Assembly: GCA_003136335.1 (NCBI GenBank)
Contig: PLEA01000487.1
Location: 1 to 15,964 of the forward strand
Direction: 5' to 3'
Source: Acidobacteriaceae bacterium
GTDB taxonomy: Bacteria > Acidobacteriota > Terriglobia > Terriglobales > SbA1
Length of the DNA stretch: 15,964 nucleotides
The notes below the pieces were generated by a model. The model was not told the origin of the DNA. It did no database searches and saw nothing but the letters and a program-made list of their open reading frames with translations. Below are positions 1-6,182 of the stretch, piece by piece. Every line of letters begins with the position of its first letter. The stretch's first letter is position 1. The translations under genes and the position numbers were made by a program.

Positions 1-21
1 ATGGTTGATGGTTGATGGTTG
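1..21. repeat. Heptanucleotide tandem repeat (ATGGTTG x3) inside imuB
   Basis: Three perfect copies of ATGGTTG occupy 1-7, 8-14 and 15-21, followed by a decaying ATTGG. The array is cut by the window edge, so the true copy number is unknown. On the coding (minus) strand the unit is CAACCAT, read in the imuB frame as Q-P-S-T-I-N-H. Seven is not a multiple of three, so gain or loss of a single unit would shift the imuB frame. Confidence 0.85.
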
Positions 22-939
22 ATTGGATGACGTGAAGTTTTCCAGTTCCAATTTGAGGCGCAGTTCCTGCGTAGCCAGGGCACGGGAAGCCAGCCGAGCG
101 CAAAGTTGCTCGAGCAGGCGATTTAACAAAAAAGCCAGAGGCTCGAGCAGGACGATCGGGTGCTCCAGTTCGACGGCTTCTTCAAATATCAGCGGCACTT
201 CCACGGGGACCAGCGTGCGCGAAGTTCTGCCACGCGCCAGTTGCTGCAGACGCAGACCTTCCTGTCCGAGACGTTCGCTTAATGCAATTTCCGGCAGCGC
301 GGCCAGGGCGTGCAGGTTGCGTATGCCCCATTTGTCGAGTGTTTCGAGCAGGCGGTCGGTCGCTATTTTCTGATCTCCATCCAGACGATCTTTTTCGAGC
401 CGGTTCGCAAACAGCACTCCCACTGGCAAGGGGCCCAATCGTTCTGCTTCCTTGCCTGCGGGGATCACGGTGACGCCGGAAAAACCACGGGCGGCGAGTG
501 CGGCCGCATCGGGATTGGAAGCTAAGGCAACGTTGGCCGCGAGTCCGAGCGAGGCCGCGCGGTTGGAGATGGCGCGAGAAATTTCTGGCAACGATCCGAA
601 AAGAGATTCCATGCCCGCGAGATCGAGCAGGGCGGTGTCGCAGGCGGCGTCTTCCACGCAGGGGGAGAACGACTGGGCGCAATCGAGCAAAGCGGCGTGC
701 GCGGCGGATTCTAGCAGCGGGGAACGTGGGCGCAGGGCGAGTCCGGAGCATAGTTCGGCTTGGGCCTTGGTCATGCCCGGCGCGATGCCCCTGCGGGTGG
801 CCTTGTCATTGATCGCGATAATTTTTTCCAGGGGAGACTTGCCTTCGAAAATGGCGACAGCACGCGCCTGCAGTTCCGGTTCGGCGCGGAGTGCGGCCGC
901 CACGGGGAAATCCGGCACGTAGATGCAGGCAAACGGCAT
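1..939 (-). CDS. imuB: ImuB, Y-family DNA polymerase-like mutasome subunit (partial, 3' end off left edge)
   Basis: Reading the minus strand from ATG at 939 gives 313 codons with no stop before the window edge. The protein starts MPFACIYVPDFPVAA, as Y-family polymerases of the ImuB type do. The usual SxDExxLD catalytic motif is replaced by DTALLDLAGMESLFG, the ImuB signature, so the protein is probably catalytically inactive. In known systems ImuB is the hub that links the beta clamp, ImuA and the error-prone polymerase DnaE2. The little-finger region is visible near residues 250-300 (ELEHPIVLLEPLAFLLNRLL). An in-frame stop lies just upstream (946-948), so 939 is the first possible start. No Shine-Dalgarno is visible; the start is preceded by an AT-rich octamer array. 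imuA ends 56 bp upstream on the same strand. The last codons in view run into a heptamer tandem repeat (QPSTINH), which is unusual for this family. Confidence 0.88.
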   Translation of the reverse strand, partial: MPFACIYVPDFPVAAALRAEPELQARAVAIFEGKSPLEKIIAINDKATRRGIAPGMTKAQAELCSGLALRPRSPLLESAAHAALLDCAQSFSPCVEDAACDTALLDLAGMESLFGSLPEISRAISNRAASLGLAANVALASNPDAAALAARGFSGVTVIPAGKEAERLGPLPVGVLFANRLEKDRLDGDQKIATDRLLETLDKWGIRNLHALAALPEIALSERLGQEGLRLQQLARGRTSRTLVPVEVPLIFEEAVELEHPIVLLEPLAFLLNRLLEQLCARLASRALATQELRLKLELENFTSSNQPSTINH

Positions 940-951
940 GGTGAGTCATTT

Positions 952-983
952 AGTAATTGGGCAATTTGGTAATTGAGTAATTT
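952..983. repeat. Degenerate octamer tandem array at the imuA/imuB junction
   Basis: Four consecutive octamers fit RGYAATTK: AGTAATTG, GGCAATTT, GGTAATTG and AGTAATTT. The last base alternates G/T, giving a 16-bp higher-order period. The array fills most of the 56-bp gap between the imuA stop and the imuB start. It is AT-rich and probably unstructured in mRNA, which may matter because imuB has no visible Shine-Dalgarno. This role is inferred. Each octamer contains the self-complementary AATT. Confidence 0.85.
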
Positions 984-995
984 GGTTCATCTTTT

Positions 996-2069
996 TCATC
1001 CGGCCCAGGCGGTTTTGGTCGCGAACGTGACGGAGTGCGCGGGTTTACGATCCAGACGGGAGCGAATTAGTTCGGCATTGATATTCATGCCTGTCAGCAA
1101 TTGCGCGTGAGGGGGAGTGGCAAATTGGAAATCAATGGTGGACTGCTCGCCTCCGCAATTTTCCTTTCGCTCCTCTGGGGCTTCATCATCCCCGGCGATC
1201 CACCCACGGCTCGCGCCGTGGGCTGTATTCTTACGCTGCTCCGCGGCTATTTCATCTGCTGAGCCCAACTGCAGCAGGAGGGAGGAGCAACTTCCGGCGA
1301 TGGGGTGCTGCTCGATCGCCAGCAGGATCGTGGGGGTGTGCTCTATTGCGCGGCGGAATCGGAACCATGTGGTCAATGGAATATGGCGCGCTGCCTGTGG
1401 CGGCAGATCGCCGAGATCGAGGACGATCAGGCCAAAGCCGCCGCTTTCGAGAAGCAGATCCGTGGCGCGCAGGACTTGCTCCAGACAGTTTTCAGACTGC
1501 CGCGAATCCGGCTGGTTCGAAGCTGGCTGATTCTGTTGCCGGAACTTCTTCGAGCCGGGAAGATGCTTTTCTGGGTGGCGGAAGTTTTGGGAAGAATTTT
1601 CGCCGCAACGCACCCATAGCAGACGGTCCAGTTCCACGCCGGCCGCTACTGCAGAATGGGGATCGAGCGCGTCGCTGGCATCGACCACAACACAAAATTC
1701 TCCGCGGCGAGTGGCGGCGGTCAGAGCGGCCAATAGTAAGGTGGTGCGTCCCGAGGAGGCGGGGCCGCAGATTTCGGTCAGGCATCCGCGGGGCAGACCA
1801 CCCGTCAGGGCGTCGATGGCGGAGACGCCGCTCGAAACCATTTCCGGAGCCGGCCGAAGATTGAGCCGTGAAGCGGGGATTATGTGTGCCAGTCTGGGGT
1901 CGACGGAGGCAAGTTCGGCGGAAAGATTGGGGCGGCGGATACGCTGGGGCGGACGAGACTTGTTACCCTCTGCTGGCGCGGAGGGCAGAGATACTTCCGG
2001 AACTGCTTGAGTATCAAAGACAAAAGGGCGGCCCAGGGCCGCCGAAGTAGAAACCACTGCGGAAGACAT
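996..2069 (-). CDS. imuA: ImuA-like RecA-superfamily protein of the translesion mutasome
   Basis: This 357-residue protein has a RecA-like core. Residues 80-91 (SGVSAIDALTGG) and the P-loop GPASSGRTT at about 102-110 match the RecA/ImuA fold, but the Walker A lysine is arginine (R108). A Walker B-like strand, GLIVLDLGD, is near 213-221, and the C-terminus ends in a basic segment (IRSRLDRKPAHSV). ImuA proteins work with ImuB and DnaE2 in damage-induced mutagenesis; here imuB follows directly downstream. The ATG at 2069 is preceded by GAGGA at 2074-2078, good Shine-Dalgarno spacing. Residues 157-195 form an N/Q/S-rich insert with no counterpart in the typical core. The Lys-to-Arg change suggests weak or no ATPase activity, as believed for other ImuA proteins. 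RecA itself is excluded because the DNA-binding and C-terminal regions do not match. Confidence 0.82.
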   Translation of the reverse strand: MSSAVVSTSAALGRPFVFDTQAVPEVSLPSAPAEGNKSRPPQRIRRPNLSAELASVDPRLAHIIPASRLNLRPAPEMVSSGVSAIDALTGGLPRGCLTEICGPASSGRTTLLLAALTAATRRGEFCVVVDASDALDPHSAVAAGVELDRLLWVRCGENSSQNFRHPEKHLPGSKKFRQQNQPASNQPDSRQSENCLEQVLRATDLLLESGGFGLIVLDLGDLPPQAARHIPLTTWFRFRRAIEHTPTILLAIEQHPIAGSCSSLLLQLGSADEIAAEQRKNTAHGASRGWIAGDDEAPEERKENCGGEQSTIDFQFATPPHAQLLTGMNINAELIRSRLDRKPAHSVTFATKTAWAG

Positions 2070-2120
2070 AATATCCTCGGAAGATTTCAGGGAACGCCGG
2101 GGCTGGAGCCGCGGAGGCAG

Positions 2121-2138
2121 TTTCGCTTTTTATTCGCC
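2121..2138 (-). promoter_or_regulatory. Direct-repeat candidate operator at the imuA transcription start
   Basis: On the plus strand TTCGC occurs at 2122-2126 and again at 2133-2137, an 11-bp period; the flanking 10-mers TTTCGCTTTT and ATTCGCCTTT match at 8 of 10 positions. On the imuA strand it reads GCGAA-N6-GCGAA. The repeat sits just downstream of the predicted -10 box, where a repressor would block transcription. The 11-bp spacing equals that of the alphaproteobacterial LexA direct repeat GTTC-N7-GTTC, but the sequence is different. A LexA assignment is inference only. Confidence 0.35.
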
Positions 2139-2145
2139 TTTAAGA

Positions 2146-2174
2146 ATTCTGCTCCGGAAGCTCGCGTTTGTCAA
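2146..2174 (-). promoter_or_regulatory. Sigma-70-type promoter of imuA
   Basis: On the minus strand a perfect TTGACA (-35) lies at 2169-2174. After a 17-bp spacer comes CAGAAT (-10, 4 of 6 consensus bases) at 2146-2151. The predicted start, near 2139, leaves a leader of about 70 nt before the imuA ATG. Confidence 0.55.
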
Positions 2175-2388
2175 GTGGAAGCAGCAAAACTTTACCCCAA
2201 AGATCGCCAAGAAGGCCGGGCTGAGGACGCGGAGAACAACGTGATCCTGCAATTGCTTACCTTGGCCGTCGCTACTCGTCTAAGTCGAAAGTCACTCCGG
2301 TTTTTTCAACGCCGTGCTCAATTCCTGTTTTTCCATCCACAGTTCTGTCAAAACGGCTGCTCGAGTCCAGCCGCAAAAGGAGCATCTC

Positions 2389-3465
2389 ATGCGAAAAGTT
2401 CGTCTGCTCGCTTTGTTGTCAGGTGTTTTGTGGATCACCAGTTTTGGTCACGCTCAAACCGCCACTGGCGAAACGTTAATGCTCGACCTGCCGCGGCAGA
2501 GCCAGCATGCTCTCGTGAGCCAGCGCGTGGGCATCACCGACATCACCGTCAACTATCACCGGCCGCTGGCCAATGGCCGCCAGATCTGGGGCAAGCTCGT
2601 GCCTTACGGGCAAGTGTGGCGTGCGGGGGCTAACGAAAATACGACCATTAGGTTTAGTGATCCGGTCACGATTGAAGGCCAGCCACTGGATAAAGGAACC
2701 TATGGACTGCACATGATCCCGGGGGAGAACCAGTGGACGGTGATCTTCTCGAAGAATTCCAAGGATTGGGGAAGCTTCACTTACAAGCAGGAGGAAGATG
2801 CGCTTCGGGTCAACGTGAAGCCGCAGCCAGCCGAGGTCCATGATGCGCTGGCCTACGATTTCGACGAGGTGAAGGCGGATTCTGCTGTCGTCACCATGCG
2901 CTGGGATAAAGTTGCGGTGCCGTTCAAAGTCGCGGTCAAAGTAAACGACCTGGTCACCGCCAGCATTCACCGGCAACTGCACGGGCTCAACCAATATTAC
3001 TGGGAAGGTTGGGACGATGCGGCGGGCTACTTCCTGGCTAACAAAATCAATCTCGACGAAGCGCTGAAGGATGAAGATCAGTCGATCCAGGCGGAAGAGC
3101 GCTACGACAATCTGATGAACAAGTCACGCATTCTGGAGGCTCTGGGACGCAAAGACGACGCTGCTGCCTTCCGCAACAAGGCGCTGGACGAGGCGAATGC
3201 CCTTCAACTTTACGTGTATGCCCGGCAGTTGCAGGGAGACAAGAAACAGGAGGAGGCTCTAACGATCTACCGGTCGAACGCCAAGAAATTTCCGGACTAC
3301 TGGACTTCGCATCTGGGACTGGCTCGGGTGTATAGCGCCCAGGGAGATTTTGACAACGCGGTGAAGGAATTGAAATTGTCTTTGACCGGAGCGCCGGATG
3401 CTAATAAGAACGCTTTGGAGGGTTATGTGAAGCGGTTGCAGGCTAAGGAGGATATTAACCGGTAG
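2389..3465 (+). CDS. Secreted DUF2911-domain protein with C-terminal TPR repeats
   Basis: The chosen start is ATG 2389, preceded by AAAAGGAG at 2375-2382. It gives 358 residues beginning with a clear signal peptide (MRKVRLLALLSGVLWITSFGHAQ). An upstream in-frame start at 2314 would place a non-signal segment before this leader and is less likely. Residues about 26-165 form a DUF2911 domain: ITDITVNYHRP, GRQIWGKLVPYGQVWRAGANENTTI, KGTYGLHMIPG and DWGSFTYKQEEDALRV are typical of the family. Its function is unknown; members are common in Acidobacteria and Bacteroidetes. Residues about 240-350 contain two or three TPR-like helical pairs (EEALTIYRSNAKKFPDYWTS, GDFDNAVKELKLSL), suggesting a protein-protein interaction surface. 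The product is probably periplasmic. The gene is transcribed alone and ends at a strong terminator. Confidence 0.87.
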   Translation: MRKVRLLALLSGVLWITSFGHAQTATGETLMLDLPRQSQHALVSQRVGITDITVNYHRPLANGRQIWGKLVPYGQVWRAGANENTTIRFSDPVTIEGQPLDKGTYGLHMIPGENQWTVIFSKNSKDWGSFTYKQEEDALRVNVKPQPAEVHDALAYDFDEVKADSAVVTMRWDKVAVPFKVAVKVNDLVTASIHRQLHGLNQYYWEGWDDAAGYFLANKINLDEALKDEDQSIQAEERYDNLMNKSRILEALGRKDDAAAFRNKALDEANALQLYVYARQLQGDKKQEEALTIYRSNAKKFPDYWTSHLGLARVYSAQGDFDNAVKELKLSLTGAPDANKNALEGYVKRLQAKEDINR

Positions 3466-3483
3466 GGAGCTGTTTGGGGGGGC

Positions 3484-3523
3484 GCCGGGCTTCGCCCTGG
3501 CTTGGACGGTCGAGGCGGCCGTC
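3484..3523. repeat. Two small GC-rich hairpins downstream of the DUF2911 gene
   Basis: The first is GCCGGGC at 3484-3490 against GCCCTGGC at 3494-3501, paired with a one-base bulge around a 3-nt loop. The second is GACGG at 3505-3509 against CCGTC at 3519-3523. They lie between the stop codon and the terminator hairpin and have the look of intergenic palindromic repeats rather than coding sequence. Confidence 0.4.
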
Positions 3524-3537
3524 GCCACATGAGCAAA

Positions 3538-3565
3538 AAACGGGCCAGCTTTCGCTGGCCCGTTT
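3538..3565. terminator. Bidirectional intrinsic terminator between convergent genes
   Basis: AAACGGGCCAGC at 3538-3549 pairs perfectly with GCTGGCCCGTTT at 3554-3565 around the loop TTTC, a 12-bp stem. On the plus strand it is followed by CTCT after the T's. On the minus strand it is followed by a run of six T's (3540-3535), so it should serve the M13 peptidase gene especially well, and the DUF2911 gene too. Confidence 0.85.
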
Positions 3566-3581
3566 CTCTGTCGGATCGCGA

Positions 3582-5741
3582 TCACCAGACTCGGCAGGCG
3601 TTGGCTCTCACCATATGTTGTCCCGGTTTGCATCCGAAGGCCTGCTCGAATTCGGGCATGTTCGAAACCACGTCGTCGATGCGGAAAATCGGTAGCGAGT
3701 GCGGGTCTGTGGTCACAATCATGCGCGCAACTTCGGGTCGCACGTTCGCACACCACGAGTAGGCGTTTGACAGGAAAAAACGCTGGCGGTAGGTCCAGCC
3801 GTCGGGACCTTTATCGTCAAGCGATTTGCCCTGCTGTTTGAGAGCGGCTTCCAGTGCGTTCAGAGCGAGGTGAATGCCGCCGTTATCGGCGGTGTCTTCT
3901 CCTTGGGTGAGAAGGCCGTTTTGCTTGACGCCGGCGCCTGCGTCGGGAACGTCCTGAGTGTACTCGTCGGAAATACATTTGCCACGCTCGTCATACCGTT
4001 TACCGTCTTCGGCAGTCCACCAGTCGCGCAGGTTGCCGTGAGCGTCGAACTTGCGTCCCTGATCGTCGAAGCCGTGGATGATTTCATGTCCAATGACCAT
4101 GCCGATGGCGCCCAAGTTCACGGCGTCGTCCTTGGTAGGATCGAAGAACGGCGGCTGCAGAATGCCAGCCGGGAAGTTGATGGTATTTAACTGGGGATCG
4201 TAATAGGCGTTGATCGTGGGAGGCGTCATCGTCCACTCGGAGCGGTCGACAGGCTTGCCGATCTTGGCCACCCAACGCTCGAATTCAAACGAGGAGGCCT
4301 GGGAGACGTTGTTGAGATAACGGTCGCGCCCGATCTTCACGCTGGAATAATCGCGCCAGTGCGAGGGATAGCCGATCTTATCCTCAATCCCTTTCAGCTT
4401 GACCATCGCCTGTTGCTTGGTGGCCGGCGACATCCAGGTGAGACTTTGAATGTCCGTGCCCAGTGCCGTTTCGATGGAGTGAACCATCTGGATAGTGCGC
4501 GCTTTGCTGTCGGGTGGGAATGCGCGGTCGACGTAGGCCTGGCCGAGGGCTTCTCCCAGATCGTGGTCGGCGGCACGGACGCATCTCCGCCAGCGGGGTT
4601 GCTGTTGTTCGGCGCCGGCCAGTGTACGCGCGAAGAAGTCGAAATTCTCATCCACCAGAGCCTTGTTCAAGTAGGGTGCTGCGCGGTGAATGACCTGCCA
4701 ACGCATGTAGGCTTGCCAGTGCTCCAGCGGGTGCGCGGCGATGAGTTTTTCTTGGGCACGGAAAAATTCGGGAGAGGTCACGATGTAATGGTCGCTGGCG
4801 GGGGCCTTCACAGCTTGCAGATACGACTCCCAATCGATGGAAGGTGTGAGCTCGCGCACCTGCGCAAGAGTCATCTTGTTGTTGATGTTCTTGGGGTCAC
4901 GGCGTTTGACGTTGTCCATCTGCGCCTGGGCCATGGCGGTTTCGAGATCGATCGCGATACCCGCGTCGGCTGTGGCTTGGGCTTCGGATTCGCCCGCGAG
5001 CACGAACATCTTCTGGATGTGAGTGCGATATTTGGTGAGAAGTTCCTTCGACTTGTCGTCGCTTTTCAGGTAATAGTCGCGATTGGGAAGGCTCAGGCCG
5101 CCCTGATCGATCTGAGCAACGACCTTAGACGCGTCGTCGTAATCCTGCTGCCCGGTGAAGCCGAAGAATGGAGAATTTGTTTGATTGTCGGATTGTTCCC
5201 ACGCGCCGGGAAACAGATGGTGCAAGTGGGCGATCTCCAGCGTGATTTCTTTCTTGGACTTCAAAGCCGCGATGCGGTCCAGTTCTGGCTGCACTGGTTT
5301 TAGTGCGACGGCTTCGATGGAGCTTTCGTCCATGCAAGCGGCCCAGTAGTCACCTATCTTCTGCTGGACGGCGTTGCGACTCGAATCATTTTTGCTGGCG
5401 GCTTCCAGGGTTTCGCGCAGGAGATTTTCGTTCCACAACTCCAGGCCGCTGCCGGTGCTCCAGTAGACCTGGTCGGGAGGAATCGGATTGGCGGTCAGCC
5501 ATTTGTTGCAAGCGTACTTGTAGAAGTCGTTGCAGGGATCGAGGGTCTTGTCAGCCAGGTTGGGATCGAAATGCTCGAGTTTCGGTTCTTTGGCTTCGTC
5601 GGCCGGCGGGCCGGCGGTGGCCGGAACGGAGTTAGGGCGGGCGGTCTGAGCGGGCATACGCTGTGCAGAGATGCTTGGGACAAAGGCTGCGGCCATGGTC
5701 AGACTCAGGACCAGGGCAGCAGAAAACCGGGATATGGACAT
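3582..5741 (-). CDS. Secreted M13-family (neprilysin/PepO-like) zinc metallopeptidase
   Basis: From ATG 5741 the product is 719 residues, usual for M13 endopeptidases. This start is preceded by AGAGG about 5 nt upstream and opens with a signal peptide (MSISRFSAALVLSLTMAAAFVPSISAQ). A longer start at 5807 would put 22 residues ahead of the leader and is rejected. Zinc ligands are visible: H552, E553 and H556 in VIGHEIIHGFDDQG, and E615 with D619 in GEDTADNGG. The 63-residue spacing matches neprilysin. The substrate-binding NAYYDP and the conserved C-terminal CKPGQHMVRANACRVW are intact, as is the N-terminal LDPCNDFYKYACNKW. The family cleaves short peptides in the periplasm or outside the cell. 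The gene stands alone, with a terminator just past its stop. Confidence 0.95.
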   Translation of the reverse strand: MSISRFSAALVLSLTMAAAFVPSISAQRMPAQTARPNSVPATAGPPADEAKEPKLEHFDPNLADKTLDPCNDFYKYACNKWLTANPIPPDQVYWSTGSGLELWNENLLRETLEAASKNDSSRNAVQQKIGDYWAACMDESSIEAVALKPVQPELDRIAALKSKKEITLEIAHLHHLFPGAWEQSDNQTNSPFFGFTGQQDYDDASKVVAQIDQGGLSLPNRDYYLKSDDKSKELLTKYRTHIQKMFVLAGESEAQATADAGIAIDLETAMAQAQMDNVKRRDPKNINNKMTLAQVRELTPSIDWESYLQAVKAPASDHYIVTSPEFFRAQEKLIAAHPLEHWQAYMRWQVIHRAAPYLNKALVDENFDFFARTLAGAEQQQPRWRRCVRAADHDLGEALGQAYVDRAFPPDSKARTIQMVHSIETALGTDIQSLTWMSPATKQQAMVKLKGIEDKIGYPSHWRDYSSVKIGRDRYLNNVSQASSFEFERWVAKIGKPVDRSEWTMTPPTINAYYDPQLNTINFPAGILQPPFFDPTKDDAVNLGAIGMVIGHEIIHGFDDQGRKFDAHGNLRDWWTAEDGKRYDERGKCISDEYTQDVPDAGAGVKQNGLLTQGEDTADNGGIHLALNALEAALKQQGKSLDDKGPDGWTYRQRFFLSNAYSWCANVRPEVARMIVTTDPHSLPIFRIDDVVSNMPEFEQAFGCKPGQHMVRANACRVW

Positions 5742-5832
5742 ATAGCCTCTTTTTGGGAAACGCACTGATGTTGGATTGGACAGAAGGGGCCGATAGAAGT
5801 TACGCATATGGGGGAAGCAAGTTCCGTGCGAC

Positions 5833-5852
5833 GGCCGAAGGACACTTCGGCC
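5833..5852. repeat. Perfect 8-bp hairpin upstream of the M13 peptidase gene
   Basis: GGCCGAAG at 5833-5840 pairs with CTTCGGCC at 5845-5852 around GACA. There is no T-run on either side, so it is not a terminator. It lies about 92 bp upstream of the peptidase start, either in the leader of that gene or in its promoter region. Confidence 0.6.
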
Positions 5853-5933
5853 CGACCAAATAACATACTACAGACGGACAGTGCGACGTGAGGTTAGCGG
5901 GGAATTGATTGGAATTTGTGACATGATAGGGAC

Positions 5934-6089
5934 ATGAAGAAACAAGCGTCCGACCAACAATTTCATGACCGCCGCTACCAGGAGCGGAAGCGGGCTGAAG
6001 CCGCGAAACGACCTGCACCAAAGAAAACTGCTCGCGAAGAGACGAGTCAAGGCGCCGCGAGCCCAGTCCATGACACCAAGAAGGAATAG
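5934..6089 (+). CDS. Small highly charged hypothetical protein (51 aa)
   Basis: ATG 5934 to TAG 6087-6089 encodes 51 residues beginning MKKQASDQQFHDRRYQERKR and ending SPVHDTKKE. It is rich in Lys, Arg, Glu and Gln, has no hydrophobic stretch, and is probably disordered or a single charged helix. I do not recognise a family. AGGG lies only 2 nt before the ATG, too close for a good ribosome-binding site. A 15-bp inverted repeat with a T-run follows 18 bp after the stop and could be its terminator, which supports a real transcription unit. It sits alone on the plus strand between two minus-strand genes. The alternative is a chance ORF; a longer frame on the opposite strand (5800-6168) looks like random coding. 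Confidence 0.5.
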   Translation: MKKQASDQQFHDRRYQERKRAEAAKRPAPKKTAREETSQGAASPVHDTKKE

Positions 6090-6106
6090 CCGCGATCGAC
6101 GCGTGC

Positions 6107-6175
6107 ATGCAGAATGCAGATGCCTTCCATGGACCTAAATCTTCAATCTGCATTCTGAAAATCTGCATTCTGCAT
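6107..6175. repeat. Perfect 15-bp inverted repeat with an extra copy, possible terminator
   Basis: ATGCAGAATGCAGAT at 6107-6121 is the exact reverse complement of 6161-6175. A third partial copy (ATCTGCATTCTGA) lies at 6146-6158, duplicating the right arm 15 bp upstream. The right arm runs into TTTTT (6175-6179), so on the plus strand it resembles a long-loop intrinsic terminator. It lies 18 bp after the small ORF and 7 bp from the ppc stop codon. The arm is itself two copies of a TGCAGAA word. Confidence 0.8.
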
Positions 6176-6182
6176 TTTTCTG

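Larger units (their letters stand above)
2070..2388. other. Divergent intergenic region between imuA and the DUF2911 gene
   Basis: These 319 bp hold the imuA promoter and candidate operator on the left half (listed separately) and the ribosome-binding site of the plus-strand gene at the right end. I found no convincing -35/-10 pair for the plus-strand gene. Open frames on the plus strand here lack a good start and are most likely chance extensions of the downstream gene. Confidence 0.6.

Noticed and set aside
182..751. Long minus-strand open frame of 189 codons
   Set aside because: It overlaps imuB in another frame and its sequence is Arg/Pro-rich with no family features, typical of a high-GC shadow.
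4359..5303. Plus-strand open frame of 314 codons
   Set aside because: It lies opposite the M13 peptidase gene, which has all catalytic motifs; this is an antisense shadow.
5800..6168. Minus-strand frame of 122 codons upstream of the M13 gene
   Set aside because: It spans repeats and the peptidase promoter region, and no start signal or family pattern is visible.
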